The notes under the pieces were generated by a model. The model made no database searches, was not told the origin of the DNA, and saw only the letters and a program-made list of their open reading frames with translations. Source: Larix kaempferi (Eukaryota; Streptophyta; Pinopsida; Pinales; Pinaceae). From it: a DNA stretch of 64,000 bases. Positions 33,988-46,158 of this stretch are shown piece by piece. Where the stretch lies: assembly GCA_027924585.1 (NCBI GenBank), contig BSBM01000824.1, positions 481,001 to 545,000 of the forward strand, read 5' to 3'. Made by a program: the position numbers and the translations under genes. Each line of letters opens with the position of its first letter. The first letter of the stretch is position 1.

Positions 33988-34579
33988 TGTTAAAATTTGA
34001 GCATTAATTCACAATACTCTTGGATCTTTACTGAGAGAATAACATATACAATATATCAATGCATAAAAATCACAATAAGCATGACAAGCATCACAAGAAT
34101 CAAAAGCATGAGAGACAAGAGACACAGAGTTTTTGTGGGGAAAACCCTAAGGTGAAAAACTCCACAACTTCCTCAGAGATAGAGAGAGCAATGGATCAAC
34201 TAAAGTACAACCAAAATACACTTGAGATAGTCTCCTAGAGCAGATGATCCTCCTCCTCACTAGTGCGCCACTTTCTGAGTGAGAGAAGTGTGTCTTTCCG
34301 AATGATCCAAATAGAGATCTCCCGATCTCTATTTATACTTAACCTATTTTCCTAGTGACCTTATAGGGCCGACTTGTCTATCTAGATACATCAACAATAT
34401 AATATATATTTTAGGGCCGACCCCACACATGGTGGTCTAATAACCCATCAGCAAGTACACACACTTACGACACTTGTCAATCGACATGACGACACTTCCT
34501 TATCGAGGAATAACACATCTCTTATAAGGGTACAATAAATATATATGAAATACATTCCAAAGTTACATATACATCAACA
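33988..34579 (-). repeat. 5' LTR of type-2 copia minus copy 1
   Basis: 592 bp, with one U3 GCCGACCCC unit and a TATAAATA box on the minus strand at 34330-34337. It ends CATCAACA, followed by the target duplication ATGTC. Confidence 0.93.
34330..34337 (-). promoter_or_regulatory. TATA box of type-2 minus copy 1 5' LTR
   Basis: TATAAATA in element sense, followed by GAGATCGGGAGATCTC, a palindromic AGATC pair that is conserved in type-2 LTRs. Confidence 0.6.
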
Positions 34580-34584
34580 ATGTC

Positions 34585-35368
34585 CACCCCCATGGTTGGG
34601 AGGAGCATTAACATCCGTATAAGTAGTCCTGGGTTGACGAGTAGCAACACGTGTATTAGGTGGTGGATGGTGAGTCGAGTTTCAAACAACATTCCGATTA
34701 GGTTGGGTAATCCTAGGAGGTGGTCGTCTTCCAACATTAGCATTTCTAGGAATCTGACCAGTCCCCATACTATGTGTGTGGGTGGACAACGTAGTGCCCC
34801 CAGCGAGGATAGTGCCCCCAATGGGTATAGTATGGCTAACACTTTGACTAGTGCCAGCGTGACTACCAACCGTAGTGGAAGGTTCAACAGTACTATTACT
34901 AGGCATACCAAAAGAGAGTGTAGTGGGGTTGATCATAGTGTCATCATGTGCCTCAGGCATCCTGTATCTATAACTGCGTGGAAATGAAGGAACGAAAGGC
35001 TCGTCATGTTCATCGTCCTTGGGTAAGTCAGGCATTCCGTAAAGATAATTATCTAGATTCAAAGGATCAAACGGATCTCGATCAAGTGGATTAGGCCAAA
35101 TAGAACCAGGTTGAGTCTTAGGAGGATCACCTCCCCACTCCTCACGAGGAGTATGGGGATCGAAAGTATGGTCAACTCTACCCGAAGGAGTAAAAGGTTT
35201 TTCCTCAGTATCGGGATGTGCAGCCATGAATTCTTTGACGTAAGTCACGTAAGAATCTGAAGACTCAGAGGGAGCCCTCCGGCGTCCTCTAGCAACACGG
35301 CATGAAAGCTCGACTGGCTTTAAACTAGCCAACTGATGGGACTGGCGGAGAGTAGGGCTCTGCACCAT
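34585..35368 (-). pseudogene. Gypsy gag N-terminal region
   Basis: The ATG is at 35368 (MVQSPTLRQSHQLASLKPVE). A basic patch (RVARGRRRAPSES), an acidic and proline-rich stretch (WPNPLDRDPFDPLNLDNYLY) and a low-complexity Ser/Thr/Gly region follow. After removing the 21408-34584 insertion the frame joins the gag at 20128-21407. One stop at 34682 follows QPNRNVV. I recognise no domain here; gag identity rests on position and frame. Confidence 0.7.
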
Positions 35369-36987
35369 GATATCTCTGGAGAGAATATGTAATCAAAACA
35401 TCCCCTAAAGGCCAACTATCGATCAAAAATAGTAAATCAAAAGCACACACCTAGAGAAACTATAGCCAAGAGAAGACAAACAGAGAGGCTAAATGCGCTC
35501 CCGACACTAAAGCTGGTATGTCTCACCTAGGAGAGGCTTGAGACCCCCAAACTATAACCGGAGGTAACATAATCAGTTATAGAGACACCCAGGCTTCACT
35601 ACGTGTACAGGCTCAAGTTCACTGCACAAACACAACTGTGTTGTCCAATCCCTATCTAACTCAGGACATAAACAACATAACCACTGCAAGTACCCTGTGT
35701 GATACCTAGGTAAGGCAAATATGGTCACCACAATATAACCAATGCTCAAGGGGACAGTCGCAGGTGGGACCCGTCGTATGGGCAAGGTAGCTAAGCTCAA
35801 AGCACAAGAGGATGAACCTTCGGTACCCCCAGATACGAATAAATCCTGGATATATCTCCCATGTTCAGTCGGTATCAGAGGGATATCTCCTCAACTAACC
35901 TCCCATGACCTCATGCTTAACTCTAGATTGAGTAGAGCTTCCTAAGAACACCGATCTATACCATGGATTCCTCCACTCCCTGTTCAGACACCTAATGTTT
36001 CATCTAGTAGTCTTGGATTGTTAACTCACAATGATCTATTCCAAGATTTTAAACCTATGCTAGTTGGTGTATCCTATAAATAAAATCAGTCTAATCAATT
36101 TTAAGATTAAGCATTAATCTTAGTGGCTGTGGTTACTCAAAGGATATGATCGTGAAACTAGTGATGTGTAGACTCAATAATATGCAAAATCGTCTAATCC
36201 TAGACTCATCTATCCAATAAAACAATGTCACTAATATGCAAAATCAACCAACAATTCCGAAATAAAGATGCAAACTTTTATCTTTTCGATGTACGAGAAG
36301 AACCTAGATGGAGGAAACAAGCACTCAATGCAAGATGCACTACATGAAAGTAAAATATTTTTGTATTTTCGCTTATATACAGGAAGGAAAATGCAAAAAC
36401 TAAATGTATATTTTTGTATTTTGTCAATATAAATGGAATGAAAAAATGCAAGCAAAATTCTACTATTCAGTCACTGAAGTGCCAAGAAGATCACTAAGAC
36501 AACCCAGCAGATCCTAAACAACAAGACTCAGCCAAAGGAAAGAGCTCAAAAGGAAAAAACCAAAAGGCTAAATCCAAAGTTTGGTAAAAAACCAAGAAGG
36601 CTCAACCAAGAGAAACGAAGAGTTCTGGTCACAACCAAGGCATGAACAGTCAAGAAAGAGGCCAACAAAGACTCGGGAAAAACCAAAGCCAACCCAACAA
36701 AAACCAATAGCCATAAACCAACAAAAGTCGGAGTTACACACTATTGTCGAAGGAATACCTGTGGGTACCCGCGAGCAGTAGAGTAAACCAAGGCGGGTAG
36801 ATGCGAGCTGAGCTAAGCTATCCCGTGGGTGAGGAAAGGAAAATGGGGAAATAAAGAGTCCAAGGGATCAAAAAAAGCAAGTTTTCTATGGTGTATCTTA
36901 ACGGCCAATTAGTGACACGGAGCTTCGATAAACAACAACTCTAATTAAGGACTAATGCTAAAAAAATTTCCCAAACATGGATGTTTT
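35369..36987 (-). other. Leader of the host gypsy element
   Basis: About 1.6 kb without supported coding sequence. The part at 36520-36730 is A-rich on the plus strand, with repeated AACCAA words, so the RNA would be U-rich there. TGTGGGTACCCGCGAGCAG near 36760 shares the TACCCGC theme with 1048-1085 and 37751-37820. Confidence 0.5.
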
Positions 36988-37004
36988 CCCCAGTGGAGTC
37001 GCCA
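36988..37004 (-). other. Primer-binding site of host gypsy element
   Basis: In element sense TGGCGACTCCACTGGGG lies four bases after the LTR end. This sequence type is common right after the 5' LTR of plant Tat/Ogre-like gypsy elements. I am not certain which tRNA it matches. Confidence 0.7.
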
Positions 37005-37008
37005 TTTC

Positions 37009-37937
37009 TGTATTGGAGAAAACTCACTATGGCTTGGGAATACCACAACAGACAGATGACTACTAGAAATCAACTCAATTCTCAAAACAATGCTATTATA
37101 AATGACAATGTTAAGATAATGGATAAATGTAACCAACCTCGATCCAAACGTTTGATGTAGATCCTCGTTGGAGCTTTCAATCCATGCACTTGAAATCTGC
37201 AAATTAGTCTTGACAACCAATATCCAATAAGTACATATAATATAAAAATGACATTAACATTATCAATAACAATGGTCCATAATATCACAAGCAAATATAA
37301 CCCTATGTATAATAAACAATATTTACAACACGATGGACGAGAATATGAGTATTTCTATTAATGAACAAGAAGAAGTACAAAGTGATACGACCTTTTTTCG
37401 GCAACCAATCTGAACCAAGATCTAGATCAATCCACTTGTGCCTCCACCACTTCAATCCTCTATGAATGGCAACCTCAAACTATGAAAGGAGTTTGGAAGT
37501 TGAACATAAAGGGTTCACAACTACAAGGATCAATGAGTGCAGACTCAAGATAGGGAAAAAATCCACTAGAGTTCTCTTGCTATTCTCTTCTTCCTCCCAT
37601 CCATAAGCCATATGTGCTCAATATATAGTCCTCTCAAAGGTAGGTGAAAGGACACATCGAGGCATTACTCGGGCAGATGGAGAGCCAAAGGTCACCCAAT
37701 GACCACTTTTTGGGAGTAAAAAGTAATTAGTAGTTGTTTTTACCATTTTACTTGATACCCGCAAGCTATAGTGATGCAACTCGCGAGTACGCATGCTATA
37801 GTGATGCAACATGCAGGTAGGAATAAAAATAGGGAAAACTAATATCTCTGAAGGATATAAGTTGATATGAGTCACTAAAATGGATCCTACAGGCCAAATA
37901 ATGTTGATGCTCACAGGGTTGAAGATTACGATGTAAC
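37009..37937 (-). repeat. Partial 5' LTR of host gypsy element
   Basis: On the plus strand it starts TGTATTGGAG, so on the minus strand it ends CTCCAATACA just before the primer site. Its upstream end is missing because the 37938 insertion interrupts it, and I could not find the remainder after 60044. A minus-strand TATATA-like site lies near 37620-37628. Confidence 0.55.
37761..37820. repeat. Two 30-bp tandem units in the gypsy LTR
   Basis: GCTATAGTGATGCAAC occurs at 37765 and 37795, each followed by a GCGAGTA- or GCAGGTA-like end. A related TACCCGC...GCTATA...ATGC block occurs at 1048-1085. Confidence 0.6.
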
Positions 37938-39720
37938 AGGCACTGGTGAATAGGGTAGGTTATAATCTTGGTTAGCAATGATGAAGGAAGGTCACTCGTC
38001 TAGCATGACATGTGGCCCAATTGGTTCTGAATATGAGGTGACCCACGTCTTTTGAAGTGTGCAAGAAACGTGAGGTTAAGTATTTTCATGTGAGGGATGT
38101 CAGAAGGATAGACCGGCAAAGGGGCCTCTGACTGTTATCCCAGATGATTACCAGTATGATGGAAGGTACCTCTGCATCATCATTGGCTATGCTATCTATC
38201 TGGGAAGCTTTGTTGAGCATGCTAAAGGTCATCTCATACCTTGGGTATCATGGCTACTTCATTGAGGAATCCGATCAAGTTATCATGGAAATTATAGCCA
38301 CATGTAGCCACTATCATCATCATCGCAGTTATGGATATGGTTTTCATGTCCCTTGTCCGAAGTTGGTATAAGGGAAAGATGGTGCACCTGGCAGTTCAAG
38401 CATATTTTCCATTGGGATTGGCTCATGGAGAAAGGGTAGGAGTCTGAAGTGGTGTTCATGCCAAAACAAACATGGGCTGAGGTGGAGGAAAAGCTTACTC
38501 CCCCATCTCTTATGGTATTTGACCTCATAGAATCCAGCTCTGCCATCAAAGACGAGGAGCCTGATAGACAACAAGTGTCCAAAGTAATCTGACGACGAAG
38601 GAAGAAAGAAACCCTTGAAATCAAGCGAAGCGGCCAACTGGATACAGAAATGGTTCACGATTTTGTAATCTCTACTGAAGAAGTGACATCTATCCTCCCG
38701 GAGGACGCATCGCAGACTTACAGCTCATTGAAAGTGGAAGATTTCTTTGACTCGCAAGGTCATTTGGGAACCCAGGGTTAAGATGGCCCTCTATCTATGA
38801 TATTCCATTCTTTGTCTTAATCAGGATGTTCAGGACATGGAACGTATGTAATATTCTTGAGTTTTTGGGTCAATGAGGTGTCATTCATATATAACTGTTT
38901 TTCGTTTAGATGAGTCGAGCTAGAGGACTCCCGTCATACATATATGTGATGTAATAGAATGATAAGAAGTTGAAAAATATTGTTGAAAACTCTTATGAGA
39001 AATTTGGTGTATTGTTCTTTAAGAAGCTTTAGAGCTATTTTGAATAAAGTTTGCAGAACCGAGCCAATGTTTTCTCAGGGATTCTTGTGTAACTGGTCTT
39101 GTAGTCTGTTCCTTCTTTTTCCATGTGAATTGTGTATCTCTCATTGTTAATTCAAGTCTGTAACATTCTTTCATACTTGGTACAGTGTGATAGCTAAGTA
39201 GAATTCATAGAAATTATGCTCTACTTATTTTTTTCCAAGTATTTCACCATTACTTTTCTGCTAAAGTTGATATAGGATTCATCTTTGTATGCCTTATGTC
39301 AATGGATTGTTTCTTTCTCTTCTGTTTCACCAATTAAAATCACTTCACTACGAGCGGTTTACTACCTCGCCCCTATGTTAATGTATTTGTGAAGCATTTG
39401 TAAATGAATTTTCATAGTTTGTTTGAATGTGACTCCATTGCCCAAATAAAGATTCATACGTTTCAGCCAAGCTACATTTAAAGCATTTTGTTTCCAATAG
39501 AAATCTGATCTTCTATATTGTTTATAATTGAATATCTTAAATGATGAATGCTGGTGCATGTTTTCAATGTTGACAACTTTGATTATTCCAGTCTTTCATA
39601 GAGCTATAGAGAGAGCCCTCTCAGACTAAGCTGGGTCAGTAGCTTAAGTCTAAAGATTGGTTAGTGGTTACCCCAGTGTGCCCTCTCCCACAACCTAGGG
39701 GGCCATTTTGGGTGTTAACA
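37938..39720 (+). repeat. 5' LTR of the gag-only gypsy element
   Basis: About 1783 bp, the same length as its partner. It contains the remains of coding sequence (38140-38780), for example GRYLCIIIGYAIYLGSFVEH and, in another frame, PKQTWAEVEEKLTPPSLMVF and SSLKVEDFFDSQGHLG. Stops and frame changes are shared with the 3' LTR, so decay predates this insertion. Confidence 0.85.
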
Positions 39721-39722
39721 AA

Positions 39723-39741
39723 TTGGTGCCATTGCCGAGGA
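39723..39741 (+). other. Primer-binding site of the gag-only gypsy element
   Basis: TTGGTGCCATTGCCGAGGA lies two bases after the 5' LTR and resembles the Athila-type site TTGGCGCCGTTGCCGGGGA. Confidence 0.75.
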
Positions 39742-39978
39742 CAATAAATTTGTCCCATCGTCCTTGGAAGAACGACAAAGGTTTCAAATCTGAAATACTA
39801 ATGGTGAATAGTAGTCAGACACTGAGAAGGTTGTACCATTCACCTGGCAACTCCACTCAAGAGAAGTTTCAGTACGAAGGAGAGCCCACTGGGGAGATCT
39901 GTGATCTTGTATCAGAATTGAGATATTGAAAGATTCTCATGGTGACTCCATTGGAGAGCAAATGCATATGCCTTAGAC

Positions 39979-40922
39979 ATGGAAGAATCAAGATTAAGGT
40001 ATCAAAACATCAATCTCTTCAAAGAAACTGTGTTCTTTTGTATCAGTCTCCTTTTACCTTTATGTATATATATCAAGAAAATTTTGTTTCATCGAAGAGC
40101 TCCAGGGCAAGAGAGACTCGCCTTTGTATATCCCTCTCTGGACCTTATGAATGTATATCTTCCTTTCACCCCTAGAGCTGACCCCATCTCTTCTTCTGAA
40201 CCTTGTAAGATCCGTACCCAACCTTGCAAATACCAAGAGAGTGAGGCTGAGGAAGCTCTCCCAGTACATACTCCTTTTCCTGCCAGATCTCAGCTGAGAT
40301 GTGGCCCTTTGAAATTGCCCCCTGTTCTTCATGACTATCCTCCCAAATACCATAAGTGCCTTCCTAGATTTGATGGAGAATCTGAGAGCCTCACTGCTGA
40401 GAAACATCTCCACGGCTTTGAACATTTTTGGGATCTTTTCGAAGTGGAACATGATGATGTTTGTATGAGGGCCTTCTCCCAATATTTCCAAGGATATGTG
40501 AAGCAATGGTTTATCCATTTGCAGCCTGGATCTATAGATACCTAGCAAGGGTTTTCTGATGTTTTCTTAGATTTTTGGGGTAAGAGACGGTCATGGGACC
40601 TAATTCTTTCAGATTTTTACTCCATGAGAATGGAAGAAGGAGAGGCCATATCTAGCTTTAACAGAAGGTTTTCAACATTCTATTATGATATGCCAAGGTA
40701 AATTCAGCCCCTAGAGAATGCTGCTTAGCTACACTATGCATCTAGTTTTCCTCATGATCTATCTTTACTCCTGTTGGAAAGAAGGTCTCCAAATTTGCAG
40801 CGTATGTTCATTGATGCTTTGGAGGTTGAAGACAATCTTAGGATGTCTGGAAAATTATCAAGCGAAGGTGAGGATGAAAGGATTGGAGAAGAAACAAGAT
40901 TTGAAGAGGGGCATGAGCAAGG
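39979..40922 (+). pseudogene. Gag of the gag-only gypsy element, N-terminal part
   Basis: The frame from ATG 39979 encodes LPPVLHDYPPKYHKCLPRFD, HLHGFEHFWDLFEVEHDDVC, AFSQYFQGYVKQWFIHLQPG and SFNRRFSTFYYDMPR, a Retrotrans_gag capsid pattern. Stops at 40543 (TAG), 40699 (TAA) and 40726 (TAG) interrupt it without changing frame. After the final Glu/Gly-rich codons the copia element at 40923 interrupts the frame, which resumes at 55438. Confidence 0.8.
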
Positions 40923-41505
40923 TGTTGATGTATATGTAACTTCAGAATGTATTTCATCTATGTATTTCATATATATTTATTGTACCCTTATTAGATATGT
41001 GTTATTCCTCTATAAGGAACTGTCGTCATGTGGATTAATAAGTGTCGCAAGTGTGTGTACTTGTCGATGGGTTATTAGACTGAAATATATATTATATTGT
41101 GGATGTACCTAGCTAGACAAGTCGGCCCCATAGTGTAACTGGGCGAATAGGTTAGTATAAATAGAGATCAAGAGATCTCTATTTTGATCATTCAGAAAGT
41201 CACACTTCTCTCACTCAGAAAGTGGCGAACTAGTGAGGAGGAGGATCATCTGCTTCTAGGAGACTATCTCATTGTATTTTGGTTGTACTTTGGTTGAGCC
41301 ATTGCTCTCTCTATCTCTGAGGAAGTTGTGGGGTTTTTCACCTTAGGGTTTTCCCCACGGAAACTCTGTGTCTCTTATCTCTCATGCTTTTGATTCTTGT
41401 GATGCTTGTGATGCTTATTGTAATTGTTATACATTGATATACTGTATATGTTATTCTCTCAGTAAAGATCCAAGAGTATTGTGAATTAATGCTCAAAATT
41501 TAACA
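40923..41505 (+). repeat. 5' LTR of type-2 plus copy
   Basis: 583 bp, TGTTGATGTATATGTAAC...CTCAAAATTTAACA. It lacks the CACCATGTGTGGGGTCGGCC segment present at the same place in the 3' LTR. Confidence 0.92.
41156..41163 (+). promoter_or_regulatory. TATA box of type-2 plus copy
   Basis: TATAAATA followed by GAGATCAAGAGATCTC. The matching site in the 3' LTR is at 47714-47721. Confidence 0.6.
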
Positions 41506-41517
41506 TGGTATTAGAGC
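41506..41517 (+). other. Primer-binding site, one mismatch
   Basis: TGGTATTAGAGC instead of TGGTATCAGAGC, directly after the 5' LTR. The change is C to T. Confidence 0.88.
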
Positions 41518-42079
41518 TAACCTGAGAATAAGACATTTTGCAGTGATGGAAACTTGAGTTTCTTGTTTATTGGGTTTCTCTCCACATTTTTTGGAAAACT
41601 AGTATAGTAGATTGACTCTACTCATCAAGGTGAATCTATCTGTCCAATCAGAATTCAATTCTGAGCATTTTCAGATTTGGCCCTAAAAATTAGGGTTTCC
41701 ACAAAAATAGGAATTCCTGAAATATGAAGACATAGCTGGAAGTGCCTTGCCAAAATCGAAGTTTAGAGCTTTGGTTTGATATTTTTGGCTGGGTAGATCT
41801 CTGGGAAACTCAAAACCTAATTCAGGGCTCTCCCTAGTGAACCCGAGAGGACAAAAAGGAAAATCTAAAGGGTAAAGCTTTGCTGATCTCAAATTCTGAA
41901 TACACCAGGCTGATCAGCTCATCAAAGCGCATCTTTCTATCCTTTCAGAAAGTTGAAATTCACATTTTGAATTTTTAGGGTTTTTCCGACAAACCCTAAT
42001 TCGGGACCAGATCCAGTTTTCAGCATTTCAAGTGGTAAGACCTAAATATTTTCTATTTCCATTTGAAGTACTCTTTAAG
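41518..42079 (+). other. Leader of type-2 plus copy
   Basis: About 560 bp, non-coding and colinear with the leaders at 33415-33975 and 54107-54667. It contains AATTAGGGTTTCCACAAAAA and AGGGTTTTTCCGACAAACCC. Confidence 0.7.
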
Positions 42080-45000
42080 ATGTCTCACCACACCAAGCTT
42101 GAGGATAAGCTTGAAGGGGATGATAACTTCCGAGCTTGGATGTATAGGATTGGGTTAATACTAGAAGAGAATGAGTTGGACTCATATATAAAAGAAGACA
42201 TCCGTATCCCAGAGGATGAAGGGGCTAAAGTATTGCATAAGAAGAACTTGGTCAGGGAAAAGAGAATCATTGCTGATTCTATCAAAGACCATCTTATACC
42301 CCATGTGTCTTCTCTAAAGACACCCAAAGAGATGTTTGACTCTTTGACCAAGCTATTTGAAGGGAAGAACATAAATCGGAAGATGACCCTGCAGAACCAA
42401 TTGAAAGGAGTAAAGTTTCAGAATGGAGAAACCATTCAATTTTATTTTTCAAGGGTCTCCCAGATCAAAGAACAACTAGAAGCAGTGGATGAAATGGTGG
42501 AGGATGGTGAAGTTGTCATGACAACTCTAAATGTCTTACCTAGGTCATGGGACTCCTTCATTCAAGAAATCTATGAAAGAAAGAAGTTGATTTCCTTCAG
42601 CAGACTACGGGAAGAATGCTCACAAGAAGAAGCAAGGCTTGTGGCACGAGAAGAAAAGATGGGGAATGAAGATCAAGCTCTCACAGCTCACACCAAGAAA
42701 GGGAAGTCCAAGAGAGAGCCATCTCACTCCAAGAAATCTTCACATCATTTCAAAGAAAGAAGAATATGCTTCACCTATAATGAAAAAGGACATATTGCCA
42801 TAAATTGTCCCAAGAACAAAAAGAACAACTACTTCAACAAGAAGAAGAAGGGCAGGCAAAGAAGATTTCATGCTCATGCTGCTGAGGATGATGAACCACC
42901 CAAGAAGAAGGCTAGGGAATAAAGTGATGATAGTAATGATGACTCATCAAGTGAAGAAGAGTATGTTCTAATCTCTGCTCTCACAGGTACTATCTCCCAT
43001 GGTCGTAATGATTGGTTAATTGACAGTGGGGCTTCCAAACACATGACTGGGTTTAAGGAATCTTTTATGAACCTATCTGAACATGAATCACCCCAGAAGG
43101 TGAAACTTGAGGATGATTATCAATACCCAATCAAAGGAAGTGGTGAAGCCTCCTACAACCTAGATTCTGGAAAATCTTTGATGATGAAAGAAGTCCTTTA
43201 TGTACCTGGGCTCAAGAAGAACTTACTCTCCATCTCTGCATTGGATGCAAAAGGTATGAGGGTTGCATTTGTGGATGGCCAAGTCCTAATGTGGCCAAAG
43301 GGAAAGACCATAGATGATGCAGTAGTGATTGGAGAGCAAGAGGGAGGTTTGTATAAATTGAAGGGACAACCTAAACATGCCATGGTGCATGAATCCATGG
43401 AGCCAAGTGAACTTTGGCATAGAAGACTTGCTCATATGCACTATAGGGCACTTCCAATTGCAAGAAAGGCTGTAGAGGGCCTTCCCTAAATCAAGACCAA
43501 ACATGAAGGTGTTTGCAAAGGATGTGCAAACGGTAAGAACATTAAGAAGGCTTTCCCAAGCAGCGAAAGCAAGGCAAAGGATATCCTAGAAATCATCCTC
43601 TTAGATGTATGTGGTCCTATGTCATCCAGTTCTCTAAGTGGGTATGTTTACTATGTCTCGTTTATTGATGAATTCTCCAGGAAGACTTGGGTCTACCTCT
43701 TTAAGAACAAAGATGAGGTACTTGATAAGCTCAAAAAATTCAAAACCTTCATGGAGAATCAAACTGACAAGAAGATCAAAACATTCAGATCCGACAATGG
43801 TGGAGAATTCACCTTAGGTGACTTCAAGAAGCTTTGCAGTGATTCAGGGATTAAGAGGGAGTTGACTGCTCCTTACAATCCACAACAGAATGGAGTTGTA
43901 GAAAGGAAGAACAGAACAATCATGGAAGCAGCAAGAGCAATGCTACATGACCAAGATCTACCTATGCATCTATGGGAAGAAGCAGCTATAACAGTTGTAT
44001 ATGTGCAGAATAGAACACCCCACAAGATATTGGACAACAAGACACCAGAAGAAGTCTTTTCTGGTAAGAAACCTGAAGTCAGCCATCTCAAAATATTTGG
44101 TTGTCCAGTATTTACTTGTGTCCCAAATGAAAAGAGGACCAAACTAGATCCTTCAGGAAATAAGGGTATCTTTGTGGGTTACACTGAAAGCTCGAAGGCT
44201 TGCAGAATATACTTTCCAGGGTTCAAGAAGATTGATGTCAGCAGGGATGTGACATTTGATGAAAACTTAGCATTCATCAAATCAAAGAAGGCACCAATTG
44301 AAGTCTATGAAGAACCTAAGGAAACTAGATTTCAAGACACTACCATGACTGAAGCAATTCCAGAAGTTGTTCATGAGTTTGAAGATCCACAAGAACCTGT
44401 AGATCCACCCCATGAGGATAACTCTCACAAGAGGAAACTTGCATGGGCTAGAGAGCTCATTCAAGATGCAAAAATATTTGGCATTCCAGAAGAAGAACAC
44501 AGAGCAAAGAAGAGAACCAGATCACATACCAGCTATGTTGCTTTACTCTTTGACGTCATCAATAAAGAACCTTCCAGTTATGAAGAAGCAGCGGAAAAGA
44601 AAGAATGGAAGGATGCCATGGTTGAGGAATACCAATCAATAATGAAGAATGATATTTGGGATGTTGTCCCAAGACCTAAGGAGAAGTCTGTTGTGACTTC
44701 CAAATGGATCTACAAAATCAAGCATGGCGCAGATGGCAGTGTAGAGAAATACAAGGCAAGATTCATAGCTCGTGGCTTCTCTTTGAAAGAGGGAATAGAT
44801 TATGAAGAAACTTTTGCACCTATAGCCAGGTATACTTCCATCAGAACAGTACTTTCCCTAGCTGCACCAATGAAATGGAAAATACACCAGATGGATGTCA
44901 AGACTGCTTTCTTGAATGGTCTAGTTGAAGAGGAAGTATATGTGGAGCAACCACTCGGTTTTGAAATACATTACAGAGAGTCATATGTGTGCAGATTGAA

Positions 45001-46078
45001 GAAAGCCTTGTATGGCTTAAAGAAAGCTCCCAGAACTTGGTATGGTAGGATGGACAGTTTCCTATCTAGTTTGGGATTTACCAAGAGTAAAGCAGATTCC
45101 AACCTTTACTACAAGGTTGAGGAAGGGAATCTTGTGATTCTACTCCTGTATGTGGATGACTTATTTGTAATAGGAGATGACAGATTGATTGCAGATACTA
45201 AGAGGAAGCTTGCTGCTGAGTTCGATATGAAAGATTTGGGAATGATGCATTATTTCCTAGGTATGGAGCTGTGGTAGTACACAGTAGATATCCTGAAGAG
45301 ATTCGGGATGATGGATTGCAAGGCCATGGCCACACCTATGGCATCAAATTTGAAGCTTCTATGTGATGCTTCATCTGAGCCGGTTGATGTCTCTATGTAT
45401 CATCAGATGATTGGGTCCTTAATGTACCTGACGAACATGAGACCAGATATTTTCTTTGCTTTGAACACATTGAGCCAGTTCCTGACGGATCTGAGGAGTG
45501 TTCACCTGGTTGCTGTAAAGCATGTTCTGAGGTACCTGAAGGGTACAATGCATTATGGGCTCAAGTATGAAGAGAATCAAAAGTTTAACCTGCAAGGTTA
45601 TGTTGATTCAGATTGGGCTGGCAGTGCTGTAGATAGGAAGAGCACATCTGGATGCTGCTTCTGTATGCGATCAGGTGTGATCTCTTGGTTTAGCAGGAAG
45701 CATTCTTGCGTAGCACTAAGTACAGCTGAGGTAGAGTATGTTGCATCCTATTCAACTAGTTGTGAGGCAGTATGGCTACGGAAGCTACTATCTGAGTTAT
45801 TTGATCTCCCATTGGATGCTACTGGTATCTTCTGCGATAACCAGAGTTGTGTGAAGCTGTCTGAGAACCCAATGTTTCATAAAAGGTCGAAACACATAGA
45901 GATAAAATATCACTATATCAAGGATATGGTGCAGAGAGGAGCTGTGAAACTCCTATATGTTGTGACGGACGAGCAAATTGTAGATGTGCTAAAAAAGCCA
46001 CTAGCCAGGGTGAAGTTCGAGTACTTCAGGGAGAGGCTTGGTCTTCTTCAAGTTGAGGACACTTCAAGGAAGAAGTGA
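42080..46078 (+). pseudogene. Type-2 copia gag-pol, plus copy
   Basis: From ATG 42080 to TGA 46078 there are 1333 codons in one frame with three stops: codon 281 (TAA 42920), 470 (TAA 43487) and 1066 (TAG 45275). The last sits beside the loss of about 12 codons after GMELW, where sisters have the IFLGQGK stretch. The zinc knuckle reads CFTYNEKGHIAINC, with the second Cys changed to Tyr. Protease WLIDSGASKHM is intact. Integrase has RRLAHMH...CKGCANG, LDVCGPM, FRSDNGGEF and QQNGVVERKNR, so D, D and E are intact. RT has LLYVDDLFVIGDD. RNase H has YVDSDWAGSAVDRKSTSG and GIFCDNQSCVKL. The C-terminus is EDTSRKK. It would express gag-pol for a copia particle but is inactive. Confidence 0.92.
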
Positions 46079-46158
46079 TGGACACATTTGTTGAAGCCAT
46101 TCCAATCATGTTGGAAGGAGGATCCTTCACATGGCTGTGGATGTAAGCGTTGGATGAT

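Larger units (their letters stand above)
21408..34579 (-). mobile_element. Type-2 copia element, minus copy 1
   Basis: LTRs at 21408-22012 (605 bp) and 33988-34579 (592 bp) are flanked by the perfect duplication ATGTC at 21403-21407 and 34580-34584, inside the gypsy gag. It carries a full-length but stop-ridden gag-pol (29360-33414), a leader, primer site and polypurine tract. About 36 differences separate the LTRs (about 6%), and the 3' LTR has a 13-bp tandem duplication near its right end. A type-3 copia element sits in its 3' region at 23383-29273. Confidence 0.93.
1214..37937 (-). mobile_element. Host Ty3/gypsy element, Tat/Ogre-like, split by two copia insertions
   Basis: Reading right to left, the minus strand carries a partial 5' LTR (37937-37009), primer site, long leader, gag, protease remnant, RT, RNase H, integrase, a second RNase H and then an antisense ORF. 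Copia insertions at 4560-17591 and 21408-34579 interrupt it. Removing each with one target-duplication copy (13037 and 13177 bp) brings the flanking reading frames back into register, so both halves belong to one element. The RNase H adjoining RT reads LYVAAS where an active enzyme has Asp, a trait I associate with Tat-lineage elements that gained another RNase H. Many in-frame stops show it is dead. The left end lies in or beyond 1-1213. The right end of its 5' LTR is lost at the 37938 insertion. Confidence 0.8.

Noticed and set aside
38292-38658. Minus-strand frames of 104-110 codons in the gypsy LTR, repeated at 58615-58981
   Set aside because: They recur because the LTRs are duplicated; the plus strand carries the more protein-like stretches and no family is recognised on the minus strand.
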